The notes: generated from the sequence alone by a model not told the origin. A stretch of DNA of 64,000 nucleotides from Paenibacillus sp. FSL H7-0331 (GCF_001956045.1 NZ_MRTH01000028.1:41161-105160), one strand, 5' to 3'. Positions 1 through 9,218 are shown, counted from the stretch's first letter. A program made the numbers and translations.

Positions 1-92
1 GATCGTATGGTATGATAACAGGAAGCTTTGCTGATCGGATTTTCGTTAGGCTGTACGTTTTGTATCTGATTGTAGACCGGGGAATGATGGTT

Positions 93-1403
93 ATGGGTAA
101 TCCTATGATGTCCAGAGACAGGGGCAGGCTTCTTGCCGGAGTGGGTTTACTGTCGATCTTTACTTCGTCTTTTGTATACATGCTGGGTGTCCACATGCTG
201 CGGCCGATCATGGCGCTATATTTTGATAGTGTCGGATATGCTGCGGTGATGATTGGTTTGTTTGCTTCGCTGAATGCATTTATTCCGATTATGTTCGGGA
301 TGCCCATTGGCAGCTGGATTGATCGTATGGGCACCCGGCGAGCTGTCGTAATAGGCTGTTTGCTCGGTTTGCTTAGCGGAGTCGCTTTTATGGTCGGCAG
401 CTCGCAGGGAATGATCCTGATCGTACTGCTCGGACAAGTCATCAACGGGGTCAGTGGGATGTTTGCCTGGGGAGCGCTGCAGGTAGCCGCTTCGCTTGCA
501 GCCAATCAACAGCACAATCCCAATAAAAGTAATCATGTGATTTCCAATTTTTCTTTCGTTAACTCGATGGGACAGCTGGCGGGTCCGGCGGTCGGTGGGG
601 TGGTATCGGATTGGGGAAGCTTCCAGCTGGTATTTTACCTGTTTGTCGGATTGAATCTGCTGGGACTGGTTTTGTCGATGGCTTTGCCTGCAGGCTCATA
701 CACGAGTCGTATGGACAAGCTGCTCGCTCAAGAGCCTGTGCAGGGGGAAGCAGCTTTAGAGTCCAAGCAGAAATCGAAACCAAGCTCCGAATCCGGACAA
801 GTCAAAAAAGAACCACTCTGGAAAAGCTATGGAACGGGATATGCGATGATGCGCACCAATAAGCCGTTTGCTGTCGCTATTTTGTTAAATGGTATTCTGT
901 TTATGCTCATCGATGTGCGGACTACATTTTTTCCATTATTTCTGGTCAATAGGGGACTGACACATACTGAAATCGGCAGCATGCTGTCCGTGGCTGCTTT
1001 GGCTGCACTTATCGTTCGGCCATTGGCCGGGTATATGATGAATCGACTTGGCTATCATAGAATTATGATGATCAGTATTTTTAGCGGAGCTGGCTGCTTA
1101 CTGGCACTACTGCTGAATACCGGGTATGGGCTGCTTGCTGCTAATGTGTTTATTTGGGGAGTTTGTACGAGCGTCAATCAACCTGTTGCACTCATGATGG
1201 TGTCACAAACCGTGAAGCCAAGCGAACGTGGCTTGGGGATGAGTATCCGCACCATGTCCAACCGAATCGTGCAATTAACGAATCCGCTGCTGTTTGGTAT
1301 GATGACGACGGTTATTGGTCTTGCTGGCGGCTTCGGTGTCATGGGAGTCCTGCTGCTGGGCTTCGGCGTGCTGTATCATAGGCAGAGCAAGGCAAAGTCT
1401 TAG
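93..1403 (+). CDS. MFS efflux-type transporter
   Basis: Major facilitator superfamily membrane transporter, probably proton-coupled efflux of a small molecule; the substrate cannot be told. About twelve hydrophobic segments are visible with a charged central loop (rich in Lys/Glu/Ser) between the two six-helix halves. The loop after the second helix reads GSWIDRMGTRR, the MFS motif A. The frame is open back to the window edge; the ATG at 93 is chosen because GGGGA at 79-83 sits nine bases upstream, whereas an earlier ATG at 12 has no visible ribosome binding site. It converges on the AraC gene at 1450. Confidence 0.8.
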   Translation: MGNPMMSRDRGRLLAGVGLLSIFTSSFVYMLGVHMLRPIMALYFDSVGYAAVMIGLFASLNAFIPIMFGMPIGSWIDRMGTRRAVVIGCLLGLLSGVAFMVGSSQGMILIVLLGQVINGVSGMFAWGALQVAASLAANQQHNPNKSNHVISNFSFVNSMGQLAGPAVGGVVSDWGSFQLVFYLFVGLNLLGLVLSMALPAGSYTSRMDKLLAQEPVQGEAALESKQKSKPSSESGQVKKEPLWKSYGTGYAMMRTNKPFAVAILLNGILFMLIDVRTTFFPLFLVNRGLTHTEIGSMLSVAALAALIVRPLAGYMMNRLGYHRIMMISIFSGAGCLLALLLNTGYGLLAANVFIWGVCTSVNQPVALMMVSQTVKPSERGLGMSIRTMSNRIVQLTNPLLFGMMTTVIGLAGGFGVMGVLLLGFGVLYHRQSKAKS

Positions 1404-1449
1404 ACAGGGTACCGGATTAGGCATAACCCCGGGATAAATAAATTGCGGT

Positions 1450-2325
1450 TCAACAGGTGGAGTCCCGGTATTGCCTTGGGGTGACACCTGTTTTGCTTTT
1501 AAACAAACGATTAAAAAACTTCATATCCTGATATCCGGCACGAGAAGCGATGTCACTTACCTTAAAGGTGGTTTCCCTGAGAAGAAAACATGCCTCGCGA
1601 ATACGCAGATGCTGGAGCAGACCGACAAAGGTCATTCCTGTCCGGGCTTTGATCAGCCGTGACAAGTGGCGTTCACTGACCTTAATCGCTGAAGCAACCA
1701 TGGAGGCCGTCAGAGGATGAGCAAAATCACGTTCCATCATGACCAAAGCTTGATCGAAGGGTTCATTTCCGGCACTTAGGGCCGGTAAACTTGCGGGATT
1801 GGACATCGGTCGTGCTGTATGGAACAGTAAACCGTTCAGCTGGAGCATCCCTCCATATACAATGAGCTGCCAGCCGGGCTTTTTGGCGGAGAAAGCTTGA
1901 TGAAGAAAGCTGAAAATCCGCTCGAATTCATCTCTTTCCTCACGATGCCGCAGCCAGCTGTCTCCGTTCATGCTGTCCAGCATTCCACTTCCCGGTTCCC
2001 ACGGCAGGATGTTTTGCATATGACTTACGGCTTCCTGGGTAAATAGGCAGTTATAGACGATCAGCTTGGTTTTGGCGGTCGGTGATTCGGGACGGAATAC
2101 ATGAGAAACCCCAATTGGAATAAAGGTCACATCCCCTTTACGTACCGGAAAGCACTGCCCTCCTATAAAATGAAAACCGGATCCTTCCCCGACGTAACAA
2201 ATTTCATAGAAATCATGCGAATGCACCCCAAGATGGAACGATTCCGCGACCCGATTCACATAGATAGGAAAGCTTTTGTCAAAAAATTGCTCACCTCGGG
2301 TGACAAAAACGGCTTGCTGAACCAT
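1450..2325 (-). CDS. AraC family regulator with N-terminal cupin
   Basis: Transcription factor of 291 residues. The N-terminal ~130 residues form a cupin-like sugar-binding domain (HSHDFYEICYV followed by GDVTFIPIGVSHVF); the last ~100 residues are a double helix-turn-helix AraC domain (ASAIKVSERHLSRLIKARTG and IASRAGYQDMKFFNRLFK). AGGAGG lies nine bases before the ATG. It is divergent from the GH78 gene at 2495, so it is the natural candidate to control that gene in response to a rhamnose-containing sugar; this is inferred from position only. Confidence 0.88.
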   Translation of the reverse strand: MVQQAVFVTRGEQFFDKSFPIYVNRVAESFHLGVHSHDFYEICYVGEGSGFHFIGGQCFPVRKGDVTFIPIGVSHVFRPESPTAKTKLIVYNCLFTQEAVSHMQNILPWEPGSGMLDSMNGDSWLRHREERDEFERIFSFLHQAFSAKKPGWQLIVYGGMLQLNGLLFHTARPMSNPASLPALSAGNEPFDQALVMMERDFAHPLTASMVASAIKVSERHLSRLIKARTGMTFVGLLQHLRIREACFLLRETTFKVSDIASRAGYQDMKFFNRLFKSKTGVTPRQYRDSTC

Positions 2326-2428
2326 ACTCCATGACCTCCTTGTAAAAATACCCCTATTAAATGTCCGTATAGACCCTAATACTCCATTGCGATCATATTA
2401 AAATAAGAATAGACAGTAGTCAAGCATC

Positions 2429-2450
2429 CACTTACGAAGTAAGTGTTTTT
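2429..2450 (+). promoter_or_regulatory. Small hairpin followed by T5 in the GH78 leader
   Basis: CACTTAC (2429-2435), a GAA loop and GTAAGTG (2439-2445) form a perfect 7-bp stem followed by TTTTT, 45 bases before the GH78 start. It could be a weak attenuator or simply a dyad operator for the divergent AraC protein. The rest of 2326-2494 is AT-rich promoter sequence. Confidence 0.4.
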
Positions 2451-2494
2451 ATGAACGTTTTATATGATCAGAGGAAATCTAAGGAGGACAATAC

Positions 2495-5491
2495 ATGGAA
2501 ACTGGAACGGTTCACGATTTACCGTTTGTACCAGAGGCGCGCTGGATTTGGGGAGAAGGGGAAGAAAGCCCGAGAAACGAATGGAGATGCTTCAGAACTT
2601 CGTTCATCCCTGTAGTCGACCCTACAGGAAAAGCCGAGCTGCTGTTATCCGCAGATACCCGTTATGTGTTGTATGTGAATGGGGTTTTGGTTGGACGTGG
2701 TCCTGTACGATCGTATCATCACCAGTATGCTTATGATGTTTACGAGATCTCTCATTTGCTTCAATCGGGAGCTCCAAACAGTATCGCTGTATTGGTGCTG
2801 CATTTTGGGGTGGCGACCTTTTATAGCTTGCGGGGTCGCGGCGGATTGCTGGCACAACTGACCTTGTCAGGTACAGGCAGCATTGAACCTGCCAATAGGA
2901 GTGAAGCTTCTGGAGCCGGGGCAGAACCGAGTACGGAGCCAAGGAAATCCATTGTGACGGACTCCAGTTGGAAAACAGCGCTGCACGCAGGTCACGATCC
3001 TCATCAGGCGCGGATGTCCGTGCAGCATGCATTTGCCGAGAGTACGGATGCCAGGCTGTGGGATGACAGTTGGACAGAGGCCGGGTTCGATGATAGCGGG
3101 TGGCAGGCCGCACACACCATTGGTCCGGTAGGTACGGCACCGTGGACGGGTATGATGGAGAGAGACATTCCGATGCTTACTGAGGAAGTGGTTTATCCTG
3201 CACGGGTGGAATCGTTGAACCAAACGAGACCTCCGGCATGGTCGATTGCTATCGATGTCAAATACCAGTGGGAGGACTATGGCGCTGATCACGCCAATCA
3301 CTATCAGGTTGCCGGGATGGTGGCGGCGCTAATACGTCTGTCCGAGCCGGGACTGGTGACTCTATGTATGGTGGGAACCTCATTTCTCGCTTGTGCGATT
3401 AATGGACAGCTGTATGAGAAATCGGATTTTGACGGGGAAGATCCGAAGCTGGAGCTTGGTGTGGAGTTGACTGTAGGAGACCACCTGCTGCTGCTGGACG
3501 TATCCGGCAAAGACCATGGCAAAGCCTTCCGGATTGCGTTGGATGCGAACGTTCCGTTTGAGGTTGTATCACCTTTGGAGTCGTCATCAATAGGCAATGG
3601 AACGCAACCATCGCCAGTCGTCACGGTAGGACCTTATAAGCATATGGTTATCAAGGATACCGATGTCGTGGATGCCAAGGAGACAGAGGATTATGTTGAA
3701 GCCTTATCCAAGGTTAACGAGACCATCAAACAGATCAAGACGATAGATGATTTGCTTAGTGGGGCTTATCCGGTGAAAGCCATTTCTCCAAGTCTGGTTC
3801 GACTGGAGGATACGTTTGCGATGTCCATTTGGAAACAGGATTCCGTGAGTCATGCCGTTCCCGTATCCTTACAGCTTCTGGCAGCGGCCAATGGGGTACC
3901 TGTGGAGGCTCCATTATTTGAGGGAAGCGATACGGAATTTGTATTGGATTTTGGCAAGCAATGGTCAGGCTTTCTGGAATTTGAGCTGAATGCTCCAGAC
4001 GGAACGGTAATCGACTTGTATGGCTATGAGTTCCAGCAGGATGGCTGGCGTCAGGAAACCTACGGTCTGGATAATACGCTGCGATATACATGCCGTGAGG
4101 GCAGGCAAAGCTATGTATCGCCCGTTCGCCGGGGCTTCCGCTATCTCATGGTCACCGTACGCGGCGCCGTGCGTCCGACTCTGTGGTATAAGGTAGTAGT
4201 CCGTCAAAGCAACTTCCCAGTTGCACAAATCGGCGAGTTTCAGTGCTCTGACCCCTTATTAAATGATATATGGGAAATCAGTCGTCATACGACCCGTTTA
4301 TGTATGGAGGATACATTCGTAGATTGTCCAGCTTATGAGCAGACCTTCTGGGTAGGTGATAGCCGTAATGAAGCATTAGTTAATTATTATGTATTTGGGG
4401 CGACCGATATCGTTGAGCGCTGCATGCGGTTGGTGCCGGGGTCGGCTGGACAGACCCCTTATTATGGGGATCAGGTGCCAAGCGGCTGGGTAAGCGTCAT
4501 ACCGAACTGGACCTTCTTCTGGGTCATTGCCTGCAAGGAATATGTCGACTACACAGGCAAAATCCAGTTTGCAGAGGACATTTGGCCGCATGTGAAATAC
4601 ACGCTTGATCATTACCTGCAGCACATTGGTGAGGATGGCTTGTTCAGCTTTAGAGGCTGGAACCTGTTGGATTGGGCACCTATCGACCAACCGCGGGATG
4701 GTGTCGTTACTCACCAAACGATGTTTTTGGTGAAGACGCTGTATGCAGCTGCGGAATTGGCCGAAACAGCAAACGACAGCGAACAGGCCGTGTTGTATCG
4801 GGAGCGTGCCGCGTTGCTGGCTGAGGCGATCAACCGTCATCTGTGGTCAGAGGAGCAGCAGGCATACGTGGATTGTATCCATGTAGATGGAAGGGTTTCG
4901 TCTATATTTAGCATGCAAACACAGGTTGTGGCACTGATTTGTCATATTGCCAGCAGGGAGCGCGAGTCGATTTTACGCGAGTATTTGCTTGCACCTCCGG
5001 AGCATTTTGTGAAAATCGGTAGCCCGTTTATGTCTTTCTTTTACTACGAGGCGCTTGCCAAATACGGTGAAACGGGCCGTATGCTGGAAGATATTCGTCA
5101 ACATTTTGGCGAAATGATCGAAAATGATGCGACGACCTGCTGGGAGATGTATCCCGGCTTTAAGGAAAATCGGGCGAATCCGCGCATGCTGACACGCAGT
5201 CACTGCCACGCCTGGTCTGCGGCTCCGGGATATTTCCTGGGAGATCAGCTGCTCGGTGTCAAACCGTTAACTCCAGGCTGGACTCAGGTCAAGGTAGCGC
5301 CGTCTCCAGGAGATTTGCGCTATGCCAAGGGACGAATCCCGCTACCAATTCAAGGCTGCATAGAGGTATCCTGGAAGCTGGATGCACAGCAGCGTCTGTT
5401 CCAGATGCGGGTAAGTGCCCCGAAAGAGATACGGCTGGAGGTCGAATGTCCCGTTGGCTACACGCCTGAGATCACGATCGTTCGAATCTAA
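2495..5491 (+). CDS. Alpha-L-rhamnosidase-like glycoside hydrolase (GH78)
   Basis: Inverting glycosidase expected to remove terminal alpha-L-rhamnose from oligosaccharides or glycosides; no signal peptide, so cytoplasmic. 998 residues, in the usual range for GH78. The N-terminus (ARWIW, then a Trp/Arg-rich segment) is the GH78 beta-sandwich start; the (alpha/alpha)6 catalytic region begins near residue 590. The signature DCPAYEQTFWVGD gives Asp610, Glu615 and Asp622, the same D-x4-E-x6-D spacing as the catalytic Asp567/Glu572/Asp579 of Bacillus BsRhaB (from memory). The usual D-E-R around the acid is Y-E-Q here, so substrate preference may differ. AAGGAGG precedes the ATG. Divergent from an AraC gene. 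Confidence 0.85.
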   Translation: METGTVHDLPFVPEARWIWGEGEESPRNEWRCFRTSFIPVVDPTGKAELLLSADTRYVLYVNGVLVGRGPVRSYHHQYAYDVYEISHLLQSGAPNSIAVLVLHFGVATFYSLRGRGGLLAQLTLSGTGSIEPANRSEASGAGAEPSTEPRKSIVTDSSWKTALHAGHDPHQARMSVQHAFAESTDARLWDDSWTEAGFDDSGWQAAHTIGPVGTAPWTGMMERDIPMLTEEVVYPARVESLNQTRPPAWSIAIDVKYQWEDYGADHANHYQVAGMVAALIRLSEPGLVTLCMVGTSFLACAINGQLYEKSDFDGEDPKLELGVELTVGDHLLLLDVSGKDHGKAFRIALDANVPFEVVSPLESSSIGNGTQPSPVVTVGPYKHMVIKDTDVVDAKETEDYVEALSKVNETIKQIKTIDDLLSGAYPVKAISPSLVRLEDTFAMSIWKQDSVSHAVPVSLQLLAAANGVPVEAPLFEGSDTEFVLDFGKQWSGFLEFELNAPDGTVIDLYGYEFQQDGWRQETYGLDNTLRYTCREGRQSYVSPVRRGFRYLMVTVRGAVRPTLWYKVVVRQSNFPVAQIGEFQCSDPLLNDIWEISRHTTRLCMEDTFVDCPAYEQTFWVGDSRNEALVNYYVFGATDIVERCMRLVPGSAGQTPYYGDQVPSGWVSVIPNWTFFWVIACKEYVDYTGKIQFAEDIWPHVKYTLDHYLQHIGEDGLFSFRGWNLLDWAPIDQPRDGVVTHQTMFLVKTLYAAAELAETANDSEQAVLYRERAALLAEAINRHLWSEEQQAYVDCIHVDGRVSSIFSMQTQVVALICHIASRERESILREYLLAPPEHFVKIGSPFMSFFYYEALAKYGETGRMLEDIRQHFGEMIENDATTCWEMYPGFKENRANPRMLTRSHCHAWSAAPGYFLGDQLLGVKPLTPGWTQVKVAPSPGDLRYAKGRIPLPIQGCIEVSWKLDAQQRLFQMRVSAPKEIRLEVECPVGYTPEITIVRI

Positions 5492-5550
5492 TCAACGAGC
5501 GGACACTGGACAACTGACCTTTTGCAAAATATTTTGAATAGGTGTAATCA

Positions 5551-5597
5551 AAAAAGACGACTCAAATTCATTTACTGAATTTTAGAGTCGTCTTTTT
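5551..5597 (+). terminator. Rho-independent terminator after GH78 gene
   Basis: Long hairpin with arms AAAAAGACGACTCAAATTCA and its complement (two-base bulge), loop about five bases, ending in TTTTTT. Strong intrinsic terminator 60 bases after the GH78 stop. Confidence 0.9.
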
Positions 5598-5655
5598 TAT
5601 ATTATTTGGAAATCGAAACTATGAATTGATTTATGGATTTATTGAATTAGTATTT

Positions 5656-5678
5656 TTGGATGTTTTAATACAATCCAA
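5656..5678. promoter_or_regulatory. Putative MocR operator upstream of BenE gene
   Basis: Inverted repeat TTGGAT (5656-5661) / ATCCAA (5673-5678). The internal sequence closely matches the inverted repeat at 8685-8708 upstream of the MocR gene (shared core GGAT-nTTTTA-rTACAATCCA). A further half-site ATGGAT lies at 5633-5638. Position suggests it controls the BenE transcription unit. Confidence 0.6.
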
Positions 5679-5741
5679 AGTAATTTAAGCTAAGATTGCT
5701 CGATCAACAAACATGAGTAAAAAGCAGAAAGTGGGGAGAAG

Positions 5742-5846
5742 ATGGGACATTTTGTCGAAGAAAATCTCGAAACCGTGCGTCACGATTACCGGAACGAAAA
5801 AGCGTGCGTCAGGGCGATTAGGAGAGAGGTAGGAGAGTGCATATGA
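5742..5846 (+). CDS. 34-residue leader ORF overlapping the BenE start
   Basis: ATG at 5742 follows GGGGAGAAG and opens a 34-codon frame (begins MGHFVEENLETVRHDYRNEK) whose TGA overlaps the BenE ATG as ATGA. The overlap is the usual geometry of translational coupling, so this may be a small coupled protein or a leader peptide. The sequence is charged with no membrane segment and is not recognised. It could also be chance, since a frame of this length is easy to obtain. Confidence 0.45.
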   Translation: MGHFVEENLETVRHDYRNEKACVRAIRREVGECI

Positions 5847-7069
5847 ACACAACATCATCTTCGTTACGCGTCCGAGATTTGATATCGCCTACCTTAGCTG
5901 CTTTAATTTCTGTCATTGTCAACTATGGGGGCACATTTATTCTCGTGTTTCAGGCAGCAAAGGTTGCGGGTCTGAGTCCCGAAATGACTGCTTCATGGAT
6001 ATGGTCGATTTCCATTGGTGTGGGTGTAACCGGAATATGGCTAAGCTACCGATATCGTGAACCCATTATTACGGCTTGGTCAACACCAGGAGTGGCTTTT
6101 CTTGTTTCGGCGCTAGCTGTAACCCCATATGCGGAGGCTATTGGCGCTTATATGATATCTGCATTAGGATTTATTATTTTGGGGCTATCTGGAATGTTTG
6201 AACGTCTAGTCGGGCTTATACCACCAGGCATTGCCTCCGGGTTACTGGCAGGTATTTTATTGCAATTTGGAATTTCAGCATTCGGAGGAGCGAAAGTTGA
6301 TCCCTTGCTTGTCGTTGTCCTGTTTGTAGCTTATGTGGTGTTGAGGCGGTATACATCTAGATACGCTGTCGTTGGCATTTTGGTGCTCGGTCTTATTTTT
6401 TTGATTAGTACTGAGAAAGCAGATTTCAGTAATATCAAACTGGCTATAGCATCACCGGTATTTGTCGTTCCGGAGTTTTCGGTTCATGCTTTATTGGGAG
6501 TTGCATTGCCGCTGTTTGTTATTACCTTGACGGGACAATATATGCCCGGAATGCTTGTGTTGCGAAATGATGGATTTAAGACGAGTGCGAATCCGATTTT
6601 AGTGGTTACTGGTGTGGGCTCGCTCCTTACAGCTCCATTCGGCTCACATGCCTTTAATGCAGCGGCGATTACTGCGGCGATTTGTACAGGGAAAGACGCA
6701 CACGAGAATTCAACAAAGCGTTATATTGCAGGTATTGCATGTGGCATTTTTTATATTTTTGTTGGAATTTTTGGTGTGACGCTGGCTGCTTTGTTTTTGA
6801 CTCTTCCTGCTACCTTTATCGCGACATTAGCGGGATTGGCATTGCTGGGGACAATTGGTGGCAGCCTCACCAATGCTTTAGCGAATCCCAAGGGACGTGA
6901 GACAGCGTTAATTACTTTTCTGGCGACTGCTGCGAACGTTACATTACTTGGAGTTGGTGGTGCATTCTGGGGGCTTGTTGCTGGTTTGGCGGCACATATT
7001 GTGATTCATGGACAATTTCGCAGAAAGCAAAGTAGAACGAGTGGATTACAACAAGCTGAACAGAAATAG
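5843..7069 (+). CDS. BenE family benzoate/H+ symporter-like transporter
   Basis: Integral membrane carrier of the benzoate:proton symporter (BenE) family, with about twelve hydrophobic segments. Typical features are the PTLAALISVIVNYGGT first helix, AWSTPGVAFLV and GSHAFNAAAITAAICTG. TAGGAG at 5830-5835 gives seven bases to the ATG at 5843, preferred over the GTG at 5837, which lies too close. The true substrate is uncertain; many Firmicute BenE relatives sit next to MocR regulators, as here. Followed after 15 bases by the stub of a dehydrogenase-like gene. Confidence 0.85.
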   Translation: MNTTSSSLRVRDLISPTLAALISVIVNYGGTFILVFQAAKVAGLSPEMTASWIWSISIGVGVTGIWLSYRYREPIITAWSTPGVAFLVSALAVTPYAEAIGAYMISALGFIILGLSGMFERLVGLIPPGIASGLLAGILLQFGISAFGGAKVDPLLVVVLFVAYVVLRRYTSRYAVVGILVLGLIFLISTEKADFSNIKLAIASPVFVVPEFSVHALLGVALPLFVITLTGQYMPGMLVLRNDGFKTSANPILVVTGVGSLLTAPFGSHAFNAAAITAAICTGKDAHENSTKRYIAGIACGIFYIFVGIFGVTLAALFLTLPATFIATLAGLALLGTIGGSLTNALANPKGRETALITFLATAANVTLLGVGGAFWGLVAGLAAHIVIHGQFRRKQSRTSGLQQAEQK

Positions 7070-7084
7070 AAGGAGGCATTAAAA

Positions 7085-7190
7085 ATGAATACTGGGAAAA
7101 TAGCCATAGCCACGGGGGGCGATAGCGGTGATGGCACTAGCACGCGTTCATTAATTCAGATAAAGATAAGATTTATGCGGGGATGCTTAT
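7085..7190 (+). pseudogene. Stub of a short-chain dehydrogenase gene
   Basis: A good AAGGAGG precedes ATG 7085. The first ~17 residues, starting MNTGKIAIATGGDSGDG, resemble the NAD(P)-binding TGxxxGIG start of short-chain dehydrogenases, with Asp in place of the conserved Ile. After about 25 residues the likeness ends, and the frame runs on into the antisense of the MocR gene. Best read as the 5' remnant of a second gene in the BenE operon, truncated by a deletion. The family call rests on a short motif. Confidence 0.45.
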
Positions 7191-7191
7191 A

Positions 7192-8622
7192 TTATGAAAG
7201 CATCTCCGCAAGACGATATATTCCCCGTTCAATTGCAGCCTCATCTACTTTTGCGAAGCCCAGCACCCATCCTTTTCGATCGCTTTCCAAACAATAAGTA
7301 CTGAGCGGATAGACACCTATCCCTATTTCGAGCGCTTGGTAAGTAACGGTTTCCTCATCAAATGAATCCTCACCTTCTAGAAGCATGTGCAATCCCGTTT
7401 CTACGCCACTTAGTTTAAAGCGTTCGCCTAGACCGCTCGCGACTATGGCCTTTGTCATGGCTTCGTGTCTCCTCCGATATACATTTCTAACTCTTCTCAT
7501 ATGGCGCATGAAATGCCCGTGTTCGATAAAGTGAGCAAGCGTTAATTGCTCCATAATTGGAAGATGGCGATAGGTCAACTCATGGACTCGAGCAAGTTGG
7601 TCTATAGCCTCCTTTGAACCAACGATTGCTGATATTCGGATACCAGGAGCAACCATTTTGGAGAAACTCATCATATATAATGTGTTTTGAGGTTGTTGGC
7701 TGAACAAAGTTGGAAGAGGATCACCGCGATATCGAAATTCACTGTCATAATCATCTTCGACAATCCAAAATCGATTTTGAACGGCCATGTGGAGTAATTG
7801 TTGCCTGCGAGGTTCCGACATAATGACTCCAATCGCGCACTGATGCGAAGGGGTAACAAAGGCTAGTTTGGATTGTGGATGAATATGGTCTACTTGTATT
7901 CCATACTCGTCGACAGGAACAGGAGCAACCTTCATTCGCCGATATTTCATTGCCATCCAGGCAGCAGGGAAGCCGGGATCTTCAACAGAAACCGTATCTC
8001 CTTCATTTAAAAGTGCTTGGGCGATCAAATCTATACTATGCTGGGCACCTGAAGTTAATAAAATCTGATCGATATGCACGTGGATGCCACGTTCTAATGA
8101 TAAGTAGCGTTGAATCTGTTCGCGTAGCGGAACGAAACCGTGGGCATTGCCGTAAGTCCAACTGGTCAGGTCAGTTTCGTTTGAGGCTTGTAAAAATGAT
8201 TGTCTCCAATTTTTTTGAAATTGTTCGTCCAAATAGGGTTCATGGGGACTGAAATCGATCTCCACTTTCCGATTCTCTTTGCTTCTGAACCAATTGTGCA
8301 AATGGTTAACTGCAGTGTTTAATAAAGGCAATTCGGGCGGGACAGGTCCTTGAGATGTAACGTCCTCTGAAGAATAGGTCATATAGCTCCACTCACTTAC
8401 CCTTGTTCCGCCGCGCCGAGAGGTTAATGTATAACCGCGGCTGAACAATTCCTCATAAACGATCTGTATCGTTGAGCGCGAGACACCCACCAATAGGGCG
8501 AGTTCACGAGATGGAAGTAGCAATTCGCCTGGTGGCCATTTTCCAGTTGTGATATTATGGATAGCTTGGTCAAGCAGTTGCAGCCATAAGGGACGATCGT
8601 CGTTTCGGTTGACTTTTAGCAT
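7192..8622 (-). CDS. MocR family (GntR-HTH / aminotransferase) regulator
   Basis: Transcription factor with an N-terminal GntR winged helix (PLWLQLLDQAIHNITTGKWPPGELLLPSRELALLVGVSRSTIQIVYEEL) joined to a class-I aminotransferase-like domain that binds pyridoxal phosphate. Typical features are SGAQHSIDLIAQ, VEDPGFPAA, VEDDYDSEFRY and the PLP-lysine region SFSKMVAPGIRI. GGAGGTG at 8629-8635 with six bases to the ATG at 8622 fixes the start (the frame extends to 8649). Convergent with the BenE unit; a shared inverted repeat upstream of both suggests autoregulation and control of BenE. Confidence 0.9.
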   Translation of the reverse strand: MLKVNRNDDRPLWLQLLDQAIHNITTGKWPPGELLLPSRELALLVGVSRSTIQIVYEELFSRGYTLTSRRGGTRVSEWSYMTYSSEDVTSQGPVPPELPLLNTAVNHLHNWFRSKENRKVEIDFSPHEPYLDEQFQKNWRQSFLQASNETDLTSWTYGNAHGFVPLREQIQRYLSLERGIHVHIDQILLTSGAQHSIDLIAQALLNEGDTVSVEDPGFPAAWMAMKYRRMKVAPVPVDEYGIQVDHIHPQSKLAFVTPSHQCAIGVIMSEPRRQQLLHMAVQNRFWIVEDDYDSEFRYRGDPLPTLFSQQPQNTLYMMSFSKMVAPGIRISAIVGSKEAIDQLARVHELTYRHLPIMEQLTLAHFIEHGHFMRHMRRVRNVYRRRHEAMTKAIVASGLGERFKLSGVETGLHMLLEGEDSFDEETVTYQALEIGIGVYPLSTYCLESDRKGWVLGFAKVDEAAIERGIYRLAEMLS

Positions 8623-8684
8623 TCGATTCACCTCCAGGCGTAGTTGCAAGTAAATAGGAATATGGATTGTTCGAATTACTGATT

Positions 8685-8708
8685 AATGGATTTTTAGTAC
8701 AATCCATT
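8685..8708. promoter_or_regulatory. Putative MocR autoregulatory operator
   Basis: Inverted repeat AATGGAT (8685-8691) / ATCCATT (8702-8708), about 65 bases before the MocR start, matching the element at 5656-5678. A half-site ATGGAT lies at 8662-8667. Confidence 0.6.
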
Positions 8709-8828
8709 AATTGATACACTATCATGACGACACATGCCTTGCAATAGAATGGGTTCAGATAAAAATCATTTATTAAATGACTTGAAATACCTAATAATCA
8801 GAAAATTAAAAACAATCAGAATTATTGC

Positions 8829-8858
8829 TTGACATGGAAATGCTTACAAAATTATGCT
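8829..8858 (+). promoter_or_regulatory. Sigma-A-like promoter for the gene at 8901
   Basis: TTGACA at 8829-8834, an 18-base spacer and TATGCT at 8853-8858, 42 bases before the start codon. Confidence 0.5.
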
Positions 8859-8900
8859 TTATTTATTCCAAAATACCATTTGCAGGGGAGCGGATAGCTG

Positions 8901-9125
8901 ATGAGAATTTCCGAGGGAAATCATGAGTCGATTGTGGATGCTTCAAACCGTTGCTATACGGAGTATCAGTATTTTACAGGACTATCTCTCTTCGAGCTTA
9001 ATCGCCTACAAGGTAACTATTACTCGGAATTACATACGCTTCAGGAAGAATTTAATCGCCTGATGTATGAACTGCGCGAAGAACTGCAGCAAGCCAAGCA
9101 AGGTCAGCTATCACAAACCGCGTAG
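8901..9125 (+). CDS. Small hypothetical protein
   Basis: 74 residues, soluble and acidic. The second half (ELHTLQEEFNRLMYELREELQQ) is strongly helical with heptad-like leucines, so a coiled coil or oligomerisation helix is likely. GGGGAGCGG lies upstream of the ATG and a promoter-like sequence at 8829. Single-gene unit ending at the bidirectional terminator at 9219. Not recognised. Confidence 0.65.
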   Translation: MRISEGNHESIVDASNRCYTEYQYFTGLSLFELNRLQGNYYSELHTLQEEFNRLMYELREELQQAKQGQLSQTA

Positions 9126-9218
9126 GCAGTCCTCTCCAACATCCTCAGGTATAACTTCCAAAATTCAGAATTAAACAGACCAGCGATGCTTTGTGCACAA
9201 TAGTAAGCATAGAACAAA

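Noticed and set aside
84..92. ATG codons at 84 and 87 as MFS starts
   Set aside because: They abut the GGGGA; the ATG at 93 has proper spacing.
2622..3140. 172-codon minus-strand frame
   Set aside because: Inside the GH78 gene; no motif and Cys/Arg/His-rich shadow composition.
4376..4840. 154-codon frame antisense to the GH78 gene
   Set aside because: Entirely inside a well supported catalytic domain on the other strand.
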